NCBI GenBank assembly: GCA_021234155.1
Contig: JAJEKV010000072.1
Coordinates: forward strand, 5,433,620-5,497,619
Direction of reading: 5' to 3'
Source: Isoetes taiwanensis
Taxonomy: Eukaryota; Streptophyta; Lycopodiopsida; Isoetales; Isoetaceae
DNA: 64,000 nucleotides
In this document: positions 12,480 through 23,781 of the stretch, piece after piece
How positions within the stretch are numbered: position 1 is the first letter of the stretch
Layout: each line of letters opens with the position of its first letter
Notes under the pieces: generated by a model
The model's database searches: none
What the model saw: the letters and a program-made list of their open reading frames with translations, nothing else
Told to the model about the DNA's origin: nothing
Program-made: the position numbers and the translations under genes

Positions 12480-13050
12480 TGTTGGTGGCATCCTTGAGCG
12501 GCGGCAATAATATGGGCGTAAGAAACGGAGGTCTTACACAAAGCGTGGCTTTCGCCCGCATATTCCACCATTGATCATATCTTCACTTTGCGCACATTGA
12601 TTGAAGATAGCAGAATCACCGGCGGGAACACATGCATTGTTGTTTCGTGGATTTTGCAAAAGCATTCGACCGCAGTACCCGCAATAAGCTATGGGACGGA
12701 TTGGCGGGACCCCGGACTTGCGAGCAATGCGGGGTAATGTATAAGGCATGCTCGTCGTCGATTCACATCGGCAAAGACAAACAGTGATCGTCAGAGCATT
12801 GGAGTCGCGTCGAGGGTTGTCCCCTCTTCCCCACACTCTTTGGCCTATACATTGATCGGTTGGAAGATTGTTCTCTCCGAACATGGAGGTGCGGGCACAT
12901 CTCATGCATCACACAATCGGCAACTCATATATCTTGACGATGTCAACCTCATGGCCTATACTCCGGAGGACGTGCAACGTCACCGGATGCTCTTGACACT
13001 TTTTGCCAATTCACCGACATGCGAAAGTTAACTTGGCCAAAACTAGGTGC
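12480..13050 (+). pseudogene. LINE-C reverse transcriptase fragment
   Basis: RT motifs appear in order but in shifting frames. STIDHIFTLRTLIE precedes motif A CFVDFAKAFDR (about 12,638-12,673). Motif B region GCPLFPTLFGLYIDRLE starts at 12,815, and the active-site motif YLDDVNLMAYTPEDVQRH follows at about 12,924-12,983. The usual A/V of Y(A/V)DD is replaced by L. Motif A and motif B share a frame; the YLDD segment is in another, so at least one indel lies between. The clade cannot be fixed by eye. Confidence 0.8.
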
Positions 13051-14310
13051 TCCTAGTTGCATCATCCCGTCGACCAAGGCTTCCCACATTCACTTACCGG
13101 GGGCGAGGAGGTAGAGGTGGCTCAGACCTACAAGTACTTCGATTGAGTTCTCAACTACCACTCATTGGGATGCGACTATCGGGTCATGGGTCACGGCGGG
13201 GTTGGAAAGCACTATATGCCATGCGAGAACAACATCCACAAAGGCGAGTTATATGCCCGGGGCCACCAAATACATTTGTTTCGGGCCTTGGTCGGCCGGG
13301 CCCTTTGTATGGGGGCGTAAGTGGGGTCCTGGTGATATCCCTCAACACTGAATGACCTCGGCGGTGCGTAGGCCTTCTTGGCGCGAGCCCCGGGGTGAAG
13401 TCCACGGCCCGCATCGCATCCTACTCAGAGACAAAGCTTTCTACCCTTCAACGGGCAAAGATTGGAACCCATATCGCTTACTTCCAAAAGGTGGTCGCTA
13501 TGGCTGATACACGCTGTCCCCACCTTGCTTTGGCCACGGCGATGGGTCCCCAACGCAAAATCCCGGGAAAGACAAGCAAGCTCGCTGTGGTTCTCACGGG
13601 GTGTGTGCAGGCAAACGAATGCCCCGTGTCGACAAAGAAAGATCGCGAGGCACTTAAACCGTACCTAGATGCTACTTTCCATCGCAAGCTTCCGGGGATG
13701 CAAGAGGCTCGACGCATCGCTAAGGCGGGCACACTATCGCCAGCAAGTCAATCCTAGGCTCACAAGAGGCCCACACCAGTACTTGTACACCCACTGCCCA
13801 TGAAGAAGCCGCAGACTTATCGCTTCCATTCACATCGGTGCACATCGCCCGCGATTGAGACAGTATGCTGGGCTCCTGAACCACGAGCAAAAGGCTTTGC
13901 GGTGTTGTCGGCGGTGGCGATTGAGGATGAATGTCATGCCCTCTAGATCTGCCAAAGATTTGCCCATATCCGAAGGCGTATGTTCGACACTAGTGCCCGG
14001 CCACCCGTTGCATCAGGTTATTGACTACGGTCCGGTGGGATTGTTGGGGTCATACCTCCGGAGGTTATGGATGCACGCGACTTCGTTTGTGTCCTACGGG
14101 ATCGGTATTGAACTGTCTTATGCCATTGTACGGTGTGTCGGCAAGATGCTTATTATGCTAAGGTTTTTCCCTCGAAAACCCTTCGTATGGGGTTTTAAAT
14201 CACAAGAATACTTCTTTGTCCTCTTTTTTTGTTTGGGTCCCATAGGCCAATTGGTCTCCGTGGACGCTAAAAAACTATTCTATTCTATTAAAAAAAAAAA
14301 AAAAAAAAAC

Positions 14311-16569
14311 GAACTAGTCACCCTAGACCAGACATCTGCCTCGGTCAATCCCTTGGCAGTATTATCACCCTGATCTTAGAATGAGCACCTCTAGATCAGT
14401 GTCTATTTACTCATAAAACTAAGTAATTTTTCGTACTTTTAGACTTATGATATCTATTATGTATAGATCCCATTATGTACTATTTACCATTAGAAGCATT
14501 AAGCATAAGTGTGCCTTTGGATAACAATCAACACGTAAACTACTCAAACAATGTGGGATTATCCTTTACAATATAAGTTCCAATTTTACATCTATCTTCC
14601 AACATAAAACCATGTTTAACTGGTTTCTATGTACACTTTTACCAGCAACCTGAATCATCCATAGTTTTTATCTTTTAATAAGGTATGTTTTAATCATAAG
14701 GCCAATGCCCTCTATTAACCCAGCTTTGGAATATGAACCTTCTCTATATTCTATAGATTAAATCAGCTTTCAATCATCATGTATTTAATACCTATGTCAC
14801 CATCTTTAGTAATATGGACAGTAACTCATGCCATTATAACAGTAATCACAATCATTGTTTCGGAAAATAAAAAGCCAGTTTATCATTATGTATGTATGTT
14901 CCAATAATATGTATGTTCAAGACAACTCCCCATAGTAGCATACAGTGGTAATATTTTCGGGATATGGCTACGGCCAGAATAAAGACCAACAAGCTGAAAA
15001 ACTTATGCTTGTAAAACTATAATCCTACCCAGCAAGACTATATGGTGATACAAAAACTTGTATAACTCGTTTTCAGCAAATCATGAAATACAAAAACTGA
15101 AAGCCAACAAGTTATGGTTTAATCAGTAAGAAGGTCTTATAAAGAACCCAATCCTTCCAAGAAATCATGAGCTATGTCCATCTTTGTACGTCAGCAGAAT
15201 CTTCAAGTACTCCCTCCTCCAAAAAGCCATAACCAACATATAAAGCAAAAGAGTACAATGGGAAGAAAATCCCGTACCTGCAGCCAATCAATACCTTGTT
15301 AGCATGTAAAATGGTAGCAAGGCAAGGGCCAAAAGGTACATTGGGATTTTCAGTTTATCACTGATTACCCATTGTGCCCTTTGCCCTATTAGTCAGTACA
15401 AGCTTACAGAATCAGGAGAAATCATAAGGTTACAGTAAGAAAATATGTATCTGATTAAAAGATCAACTAAAAAATCCAGAAATTTATTTAGAGTCACATG
15501 AGTACCTAACATTATCTGATTCTAACATCATGTATATAATCTCTTTCTGTTCACTTTCCTAATGCAGACATGCATGTCATTCTTTTGAACTTTACTAAAC
15601 TGTCAGTTAGATTTAGAAACACTGTATTTTACTAGATGTGGATCTGGGCCCATATGTTTAAATTTCCTATCTACTGTTATAGTCGCCCAAACAGGGTACC
15701 AGTATTGTTTATCCATGGTAAGATACCCATGCATGTAGTTTCTTACCTATTTTGTGCAAATAATGTGACTGTTTTTTAAGAGTATTTTAAAACCACTAAA
15801 TGCGATTATACAGTAGAACTTGGTCGCTATTTCTTTAGCAAGAACGAGGATCTAACAATGTTAGAATAGACAGGATTAATACTATTTCAATGAGCGATCA
15901 GCATGTATGACAAAAAACCTGATATGCATCCGGGTCCTCATCCATTTCTTGAGTGTCGTTAACAATATGTCAGGATCACTCTGGTTTCTATTGCCAAACT
16001 GTTTATTGCCTTTTTTATTTCCCATATGATCATCCCTGTTATAATAACCTCTTTTTTGGCCGAAGCCCCCTCTACCAATACGGTTCTCCATAGGACAAAG
16101 CTTCGAATGTATTTCTATCTCAAACTCCTCAAACTCCCGCCTAAGCGCTTCCCTGTTAAGTTTTTCCCCTTCTGACCCAGATGTCTCACATCCGTCTGAA
16201 TCATATCCCATCCTATGGGTGCGATTATCAAAAAATCTTAAGACCATTATACAATCTGCGTGAGGTCTGCCATAATCTCATATAGTCAGCTCCTCTTCTT
16301 GAATATTAGGTAGGAAGTTAATGAGCCATAAATTCTGGTGGTTAGGGCATCGGTTAGACAAGCTAAATATCTGAACAAGGTTTCAAGACCAATATGTTAT
16401 ACACTTGAAATATAAAGAATCAACCATGGGGAAACCTTCCATTTAAGCTAACCACATATAACTTTGGGAAGTTCTAAGTTTAAGGTCTAGATAAACCCCA
16501 ACTTAGTGTAATCTTTACATCTGTAGCTATCAAGTTAGGTAGCTCTATCATGTATCAAGTATTTATCTT
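14311..16569 (-). repeat. Direct repeat (pLTR-like), left copy
   Basis: Matches 21,147-23,404 over its full length. By eye there are about 21 substitutions plus four short indels (3, 1, 4 and about 8 bp), or about 1% divergence. The left copy has lost about 8 bp inside the small conserved reading frame near 15,968, shifting its end. On the plus strand it starts at GAACT after the LINE-C poly(A) and ends in TATCTT before an A/T tract. It does not start with TG and end with CA as a true LTR would. Confidence 0.9.
15882..16247 (-). pseudogene. Frameshifted copy of the pLTR-encoded small ORF
   Basis: Left-repeat copy of the 118-codon frame at 22,726-23,082. The first ~90 residues agree almost exactly (MVLRFFDNRTHRMGYDSDGC, acidic middle, then RGG-like basic part). 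An ~8-bp deletion near 15,968 then moves the last 30 residues into another frame. This copy lies downstream of the RT in the element's own orientation, so it is probably untranslated in any case. Confidence 0.55.
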
Positions 16570-16738
16570 AATTAAAAAAACCCTACCACCTATCGTGGTA
16601 CATGGTTAAACACTCCTTTAGACTAAAATCATGTGACAATGGGGATGGCTAACCCCCACCATCACAGTAGGGGTTAAACCATGTCCCATGTAAAAAAGTT
16701 TTAAGCAAACATGTGAATACCGTGCTGACATACCTTAA

Positions 16739-19043
16739 TCACATTGATATCAGAAACTGTAGCAGCACCATGCTATCATATTGAAGTCCAGGAAACTCAT
16801 TGTTATAGATGTATTTCTGTACACTTGTAAATAGTCCTCTATAATCGAATCCATTATTTTTGAAGCACATAATGACCTTCATAATATCCAGGGCAGCAGA
16901 TCTGGGGCATGAATTGATGTACATGAATGGAAGTATTTGTGAAATGATGACATTTCTGGCTTGGTAGTAAGGTCTACAACTGGTAGCATGCACATACTTA
17001 ATCACTTTAAATGTGAGCATATCTCTTTTATCATATCGGATGGTTCGAAAAATACCATTGGCCCTGCTAATAATCTGTATAGACATATTTAGAAAATTTC
17101 CTTTACAGCCATAAGCAGCATTAGGGTCTTCTTTGAAAGCAATGGTAGTCTCCTCCTTAATTCCAAGATAATTCATATCATAGATCATTATGTCTCCAAT
17201 GCTATCCGGGAAGACATATCCTAGGAATTTCTTAATGATTGGACAATTCAGAGCAAGTAGATCATCCATATATCTAAAAACGGACTTAAACATTTTGACT
17301 TCATTGTATCTGCCTTGCATGGCTAATTTCTTAATGAAGTTCATTTCGAACCATGCAAGATATATGTTGCACCAGCATGGGCTGCATGCAAACCCCATTG
17401 GTATTCCACTGGTTTGCACCCAAGTTCTATCACCCCTCATTATGAAGCAGTTAGTTAGCAGCCAGAGGTTGGCTCTAATAAATGTTTCCTTAGTCAGTAA
17501 TGACCAGCATTTACTCTTAGGGTCCACTTTGAACCATTTGACTATATATTGTTCATCACTTTCATGTTTAACCCAGAGTTTATTATTGTAGTGCTGTTTA
17601 ATCATATAATCCCATACTGCATTAATCCCTTGAGACATGATATTACATATCCCTGAATCACCAGTTAGCGGAATACTTTCGTAGCATTTGGTTATGTCTG
17701 CCACGAATATATCAGTAATTTTTTCTGGCAGGTTAAGGACCACATCATATATGGACTGAATCATCCAATATATTGCAGAAGCTCTCACATTGCTTTCTAG
17801 CAATCTCAGACCATTTTTCAATGATCATATTTAAGCCAGCTGTGATGACCTTTGAGAATATTGTATAAACAGTCCCGTGTGCATTCGTGATCCAACGAAA
17901 GTCCTTTTTATGGACCTTGTACACCTAATAAGTAAGGTAGTCTTTCACTAGAGCAGCAAGTATATTGTAGAATCTCTTGCATTTCATTTTTAGCTTTCCA
18001 TATAATGGCAACCTGGTCAATAGTAACTTCTCTAAAATCTTTACTGTTCAGCCTATTCCATGCCTTCTCTCTCATGTATTTGGGACATATAAAAGCTGGG
18101 TTATTTGTAGCCTTGTCCACACCAGCTACATAGAAGTATTTCGTAATCCATTCTATACTCTTGATGACATTATGATCGTTCAGGGGGAATTTTCTGATAT
18201 TATCTCTTTTAAAAGCCTTCTTAATCGAATCTCCAGTACTAATCTTTTTACCTTAGCAATGGTTTCCTCATCAATATTCTGAAATGTGAATCTGTGCACT
18301 TCAAAAATACTATCTGTTGTAGCATTTAACTCTTTTTTCAGCATTTCCCATTCCAGACATTTATCTGGTATATGGTTTAAACCATATTTGTAGCATATTC
18401 CTTAGCTGGACATTACGAACAATTTTGATGTCAGTTGTACAAATATGACCGCTTGTAGGGTCTACAAATCTGCTAAGTTCAGGTAGTGAGCATGGGCATA
18501 CTTCCGTATCAACCTGGGCAAAGATATAAAATGGCTTATAACATATATCTCTCATGTTTGCAGTATATCGCCATGAAAACATTGTATCTTCCATCATATT
18601 TTCACCCACCATCCCTAATGTATCAACCATGGCTTGGTGAAAAATCTTAGGTAGACAAATCTTATCAAGAATCTTAGAGAGGAAGGTACAGTGTACTATT
18701 CTCTTTTTTTTGTTTTGGTACGTCATCTCTCAGGTGTTTCCTGCCCAAGATGTCTTTATGTATAACCTTATAACTCTGCACCATTCATTAAAAGTAGAGT
18801 CAAGTTAGTATTCAAATAATTCCTAATCTGTTCTGTTATGGTCTTATGGAAGAGGCTTTTAAATTTTATCCAATTTGGATGTTCCAGACCTCTGGATGTA
18901 TAGAAATAAGCCACATGGCTTTTAGAGTACTCATAACTAATGAGCTCTAATCGATAACTCTTGTTATTCTTAATCATTTGTAACAAACTTATAAAGAGTG
19001 ATAGCATACAGCATTCAAGAAAGACTCTTATAACATTATGCAA
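16739..19043 (-). pseudogene. Penelope-like reverse transcriptase, multiply frameshifted
   Basis: Copies element RNA into DNA. In order on the minus strand: an N-terminal part (19,043-18,768); CPCSLPELSRFVDPTSGHIC followed by TTDIKIVRNVQLRNML (to 18,361), matching the GH(V/I)xTGDLxIVxNxxLRxL block of invertebrate Penelope-like RTs; YVAGVDKATNNPAFICPKY (near 18,120), the DK(G/A) motif region; YKVHKKDFRWI (near 17,900); then RT motifs in one clean 360-codon frame (17,821-16,739): DITKCYESIPL (Asp ~17,698), GIPMGFACSPCWCNIYLAWFE, catalytic FRYMDDLLAL (~17,266) and KGNFLNMSIQI. At least six one- or two-base frameshifts and one TAG interrupt the upstream two thirds. Two are homopolymer losses (an A8 near 18,710; a T4 near 18,310). 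No GIY-YIG motif is seen at either end. Start 27 bp after ORF1 ends. Confidence 0.8.
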
Positions 19044-19070
19044 AATACCAATGTAAATAGTTTTTATACC

Positions 19071-21032
19071 TTATCCTTCATAATTGAGAGTTTGTGCTGT
19101 ACCATCCGCTATTTTAGGTACTTCAATGCAGCTCCTTTTTGTAACTGAGTGTCCCACATTATTTAGTGTGATGAGTCCTTCCACTGTACCACTGTCTGAA
19201 TTTTCGGCACTCCCGGTTGTTGTGGGTAAAACCGTGATTCTGGGTGGTTCATTAATTTTGAATTCTGAACTTCTGGATTTTCCAGATCCCCCTTTCTTTG
19301 AAAATCGGTTGCTGCTTGTACTTGCTGTACCATAAGAATCTTTCAAAAATTTGATAGATTTAACCGTCTTCTCACAAACATCTGTCATAATGCCTTTGGG
19401 GAAGGTCAGTTTCAGATCAGCATCATGGTCTTCAGCCATCTTTAATGTCATACCAATGAGTTTTCTTCTCACTTCCAAGCAGTGATGACTTTAAGGTGTG
19501 AAACTTCGTAGAGTTGCTATATTTTACCCCTTTTTAAAATCTGGATTCGATGGTTTACTAGGATGCGTACGCTAAAGAGCTTCATAAAATCGCCAAAATT
19601 TGATAATATTGCATTCCAGTTATAGTAAATTTGCCAAATTAAAGGACATTTTACAGGAAAAACCTCAGTTTTATGGTAAAATATCCAATTCTACTAAATT
19701 CGTTTCTATAAAAATGTTGGAAAAATAGGAAACAATCGCCACCATTTCTATAGTTTAGAAGCAGCTAGAGGATGATAAAGTCATCACTGCTTCCAAGTAA
19801 CCTAAGAAAGCTGTCACACCAGATTTGAGAGTAGTTTTAAGACAATTCCTAAATGCTACCATACGTCCAGCAACAGACATATCCGGATATAGCACTTCCA
19901 AATTATTTAGCATGTACCATATAGCATGGTCAAACCAGATCATGTTTTCCTCACATTCCTTGGGTTGTTTGCCCTTTCCCCGATTTTCACATATGCACTT
20001 GAAGTACGGACACATAGTGCGCCAAATACGTTTCAAGTAAAAATCATCTCTTGTGATATTGGTGTATGCCATATGCCCCTTTTGGCAAATCACCATAAGC
20101 TCGCTCTTATTACATTTTTTATCAAAGAACTTTGTGCCTATCACCAGTTTAACTTTTGTTCTTTTCATTTTTGTCATTCTAAGAGCAGCAACCTTAGCCT
20201 CATTAGCCATTTCTTTGGTTATACCTCCGAGCATCATCCACGCCTCTTCACTAATTGGAGCTAGGGCTCCATAGTTCTTAGTTCTCCAAATGCCTTGGTT
20301 GCATAACAGCCCGTGGTTTTCCACTAGTCTGCCAGGTATGATAGGAAACCTTAAACAGTTAGATAATGTAAATTTGAATTCTATACCATTTTCACTATTG
20401 GATTTTGTAGCAGGTGGTTGTAGCATCAATTTATCTGCTTCTGTCAGTAGGTCATCCCCAAATAGGTCGTCATCATCAGCAGTCTCCTTGTTGGGAACAA
20501 TGGGATTATCCAGCCTTATCTGCTCCTCTTCTTTAGCATGTGTATTCTTTATCTCATTGACATCTTCCAATGCTGTAACACAAATGATAAAGTCTTTGGC
20601 ACATTCATCTTCAACCTTAGTCCAGTTGTAAACCTTTTGTGGTAGACTGTCATATAGGTTATACACAAACGGGTATACTTCTTCTTCTTTATCAGCCAAC
20701 TTGTTAATTTGTGGCAGGAGCATAAGCCATTCACTAAACCCAAGATGTGTAACAGCTGAAATCTGATCAGGGGTTCTAATAGCCTCTCTTTGAAGTACGA
20801 TCTCATGAAATTTCTGGTTCTTAATGCAACAAAGGATGGTCTGTACAGCAGAGTTAGGGCATTCAATTCTATTCTTATCATAACCGATTTCCACCAGCTG
20901 GGCATTCCATATAGGAGGTATAATCTCAAACTCTTCATCATCTTCTTGATAATCTTGTTTTAATGTTATCAAACAGATTGAAATTATTGACATAAGTACC
21001 TTGTATACACAATAAACCAATAGTAAAAACAC
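19071..21032 (-). pseudogene. ORF1 of the Penelope-like element, split by a MITE
   Basis: Family not recognised. The first part (21,032-19,796) encodes about 412 residues and the second (19,477-19,071) about 135. Removing the 314-bp MITE with one copy of its TCCA duplication joins GYLE to VRRKL in frame, giving a protein of about 547 residues. Visible features: an acidic N-terminus (QEDDEEFE), a central acidic stretch (ADDDDLFGDDLL), a basic Lys-rich patch (KMKRTKVKLVIGTKFFDKKC), a Cys cluster (CPYFKCICENR and a downstream Cys), and a Ser/Gly/Lys-rich tail (SSNRFSKKGGSGKSRSS). The true start may be MSIISICL, 13 codons in. By position, ahead of the RT, it could be a nucleic-acid-binding Gag-like protein; that is inference. 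Confidence 0.65.
19478..19791. mobile_element. MITE, 314 bp, 16-bp perfect TIRs, TCCA target duplication
   Basis: AGCAGTGATGACTTTA at 19,478-19,493 is the exact reverse complement of 19,776-19,791. TCCA directly flanks both ends (19,474-19,477 and 19,792-19,795). The interior is AT-rich and non-coding. Excision in silico with one TCCA restores one long reading frame, confirming the boundaries. Superfamily is not assigned; a 4-bp duplication and these termini fit no family I can name with certainty. Confidence 0.9.
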
Positions 21033-21146
21033 ATAAATCCCAAGTTGCAGCTTAGGAAAACATAACTGCTCATCACAATTGTAAACAAGTAATAGACAAC
21101 CCCGGATATCTCCAGTGTGGTGAAGTTTCTAAAAAAAACCCAGCCT

Positions 21147-23404
21147 GAACTTGTCACCCTAGACCAGACATCTGCCTCGGTCAATCCCTTGGCAGTATTA
21201 TCACGCTGATCTTAGAATGAGCACCTCTAGACCAGTGTCTATTTACTCATAAAACTAAGTAATTTTTCGTACTTTTAGACTTATGATATCTATTATGTAT
21301 AGATCCCATTATGTACTATTTACCATTAGAAGCATTAAGCATAAGTGTGCCTTTGGATAACAATCAACACGTAAACTACTCAAACAATGTGGGATTATCC
21401 TTTACAATATAAGTTCCAATTTTACATCTATCTTCCAACATAAAACCATGTTTAACTGGTTTCTATGTACACTTTTACCAGCAACCTGAATCATCCATAG
21501 TTTTTATCTTTTAAGGTATGTTTTAATCATAAGGCCAATGCCCTCTATTAACCCAGCTTTGGAATATGAACCTTCTCTATATTCTATAGATTAAATCAGC
21601 TTTCAATCATCATGTATTTAATACCTATGTCACCATCTTTAGTAATATGGACAGTAACTCATGCCATTATAACAGTAATCACAATCATTGTTTCGGAAAA
21701 TAAAAAGCCAGTTTATCATTATGTATGTATGTTCCAATAATATGTATGTTCAAGACAACTCCCCATAGTAGCATACAGTGGTAATATTTTCGGGATATGG
21801 CTACGGCCAGAATAAAGACCAAGAAGCTGAAAAACTTATGCTTGTATAACTATAATCCTACCCAGCAAGACCATATGGTGATACAAAAACTTGTATAACT
21901 CGTTTTCAGCAAATCATGAAACACAAAAACTGAAAGCCAACAAGTTATGGTTTAATCAGTAAGAAGGCCTTATAAAGAACCCAATCCTTCCAAGGAATCA
22001 TGAGCTATGTCCATCTTTGTACGTCAGTAGAATCTTCAAGTACTCCATCCTCCAAAAAGCCATAACCAACATATAAAGCAAAAGAGTACAATGGGAAGAA
22101 AATCCCGTACCTGCAGCCAATCAATACCTTGTTAGCATGTAAAATGGTAGCAAGGCAAGGGCCAAAAGGTACATTGGGATTTTCAGTTTATCACTGATTA
22201 CCCATTGTGCCCTTTGCCCTATTAGTCAGTACAAGCTTACAGAATCAGGAGAAATCATAAGGTTACAGTAAGAAAATATGTATCTGATTAAAAGATCAAC
22301 AAAAAATCCAGAAATTTATTTAGAGTCACATGAGTACCTAACATTATCTGATTCTAACATCATGTATATAATCTCTTTCTGTTCACTTTCCTAATGCAGA
22401 CATGCATGTCATTCTTTTGAACTTTACTAAACTGTCAGTTAGATTTAGAAACACTGTATTTTACTAGATGTGGATCTGGGCCCATATGTTTAAATTTCCT
22501 ATCTACTGTTATAGTCGCCCAAACAGGGTACCAGTATTGTTTATCCATGGTAAGATACCCATGCATGTAGTTTCTTATTTTGTGCAAATAATGTGACTGT
22601 TTTTTAAGAGTATTTTAAAACCACTAAATGCGATTATACAGTAGAACTTGGTCGCTATTTCTTTAGCAAGAATGAGGATCTAACAATGTTAGAATAGACA
22701 GGATTAATACTATTTCAATGAGCGATCAGCATGTATGACAAAAAACCTGATATGCATCCGGGTCCTCATCCATTTCTTGAGTGTCGTTAACAATATGTGG
22801 AGATCCAGGATCACTCTGGTTTCTATTGCCAAACTGTTTATTGCCTTTTTGGTTTCCCATATGATCATCCCTGTTATAATAACCTCTTTTTTGGCCGAAG
22901 CCCCCTCTACCAATACGGTTCTCCATAGGACAAAGCTTCGAATGTATTTCTATCTCAAACTCCTCAAACTCCCGCCTAAGCGCTTCCCTGTTAAGTTTTT
23001 CCTCTTCCGACCCAGATGTCTCACATCCGTCTGAATCATATCCCATCCTATGGGTGCGATTATCAAAAAATCTTAAGACCATTATACAATCTGCGTGAGG
23101 TCTGCCATAATCTCATATAGTCAGCTCCTCTTCTTGAATATTAGGTAGGAAGTTAATGAGCCATAAATTCTGGTGGTTAGGGCATCGATTAGACAAGCTA
23201 AATATCTGAACAAGGTTTCAAGACCAATATGTTATACACTTGAAATATAAAGAATCAACCATGGGGAAACCTTCCATTTAAGCTAACCACATATAACTTT
23301 GGGAAGTTCTAAGTTTAAGGTCTAGATAAACCCCAACTTAGTGTAATCTTTACTTCTGTAGCTATCAAGTTAGGTAGCTCGATCATGTATCAAGTATTTA
23401 TCTT
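21147..23404 (-). repeat. Direct repeat (pLTR-like), right copy (5' in element orientation)
   Basis: Near-identical to 14,311-16,569. It is followed on the plus strand by T and 15 A (23,406-23,420). It carries the intact 118-codon small frame. Between this copy and ORF1 there is about 110 bp without a tRNA-complementary primer-binding site, unlike a conventional LTR retrotransposon. Confidence 0.9.
22726..23082 (-). CDS. Small basic RGG-like ORF inside the direct repeat
   Basis: 118 codons opening MVLRFFDNRTHRMGYDSDGC, with an acidic Glu-rich middle (REALRREFEEFEIEIH) and then a Gly/Arg/Asn-rich basic stretch (RIGRGGFGQKRGYYNRDDH) typical of RNA-binding proteins. It lies upstream of ORF1 in the element's sense orientation. 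It could be a leader protein, an upstream exon of ORF1, or non-coding sequence with an open frame. Family unknown. Confidence 0.4.
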   Translation of the reverse strand: MVLRFFDNRTHRMGYDSDGCETSGSEEEKLNREALRREFEEFEIEIHSKLCPMENRIGRGGFGQKRGYYNRDDHMGNQKGNKQFGNRNQSDPGSPHIVNDTQEMDEDPDAYQVFCHTC

Positions 23405-23420
23405 TAAAAAAAAAAAAAAA

Positions 23421-23781
23421 CCTTATCCATAGAACTTTCTCCAACGGATTATCAACACACTTTTATTCCTTGTTTATAAAGCGCGAGCCCTTTTAAAAAG
23501 TTGTGCTGGTCTTTTAAAAAAATAGAAGGCCTCTTCCTCTTTTAGGTTGCATTGTTTATAAAGCATGCGACCTTATGGCAGCCTTTTAAATAATAAAAGG
23601 CCCGCATCTATTTCCAATACCTTTTTCTTTTTTATCTTTAGTGACTTAAATATCTTTTTTCTAACAATGGCTTGCCACAAAAATCTCATTTTTTTTAATG
23701 AAAACTTTTTTTCCAACAAAAAAATTTGAAAAAAAAGCATTTACAAACATAATATGGTCTTTGGATTCATCATATCAATAG
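23421..23781. other. Spacer with a diverged ~100-bp internal repeat
   Basis: AT-rich spacer between the Penelope-like element and the MULE-like element. The motif TTGTTTATAAAGC...TTTTAAAAAG...AAGGCC occurs twice (about 23,470-23,533 and 23,552-23,603), a degenerate local duplication. No gene is seen. Confidence 0.45.

Larger units (their letters stand above)
9891..14309 (+). mobile_element. LINE-C: degraded non-LTR retrotransposon with poly(A) tail
   Basis: A GC-rich block with endonuclease remnants (about 11,162-11,400), RT remnants (about 12,480-13,050) and a terminal run of 20 A (14,290-14,309). The 5' limit is uncertain: a charged reading frame at 9895-10,302 (coiled-coil-like, then proline-rich) could be an ORF1 remnant. 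Many frameshifts and stops interrupt the coding sequence, so the element is dead. The 3' A-run abuts the first direct repeat of the Penelope-like element, suggesting that element inserted into or beside the tail. No target-site duplication could be identified. Confidence 0.75.
14311..23404 (-). mobile_element. Penelope-like RT element flanked by 2.26-kb direct repeats
   Basis: The element reads on the minus strand: repeat (23,404-21,147), ORF1 (21,032-19,071, split by a MITE), RT (19,043-16,739), repeat (16,569-14,311). The RT is of Penelope-like type, not LTR-retrotransposon type. I see no tRNA primer-binding site next to the right repeat, no protease, no integrase and no GIY-YIG endonuclease motif. 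Every boundary of the repeats adjoins an A-run on the plus strand: 14,290-14,309, 16,574-16,580, 21,131-21,138 and 23,406-23,420. Penelope-like elements are known to carry LTR-like repeats (pLTRs) from tandem arrangement, which fits, but the long extra ORF1 is not usual. About 1% repeat divergence suggests recent insertion. Confidence 0.75.

Noticed and set aside
16739-19043. GIY-YIG endonuclease fused to the Penelope-like RT
   Set aside because: I looked at both ends of the RT frame and saw no GIY...YIG pair or associated Arg/Glu motif; given the frameshifts, a badly decayed one cannot be fully excluded.
19926-20631. Plus-strand reading frames of 112-113 codons opposite ORF1
   Set aside because: They are antisense shadows of the long minus-strand ORF1 and show hydrophobic, codon-shadow composition.
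14311-23404. Interpretation as an ordinary Ty1 or Ty3 LTR retrotransposon
   Set aside because: The direct repeats lack TG...CA ends, no tRNA primer-binding site adjoins the right repeat, no integrase or protease is visible, and the RT motifs are Penelope-like.
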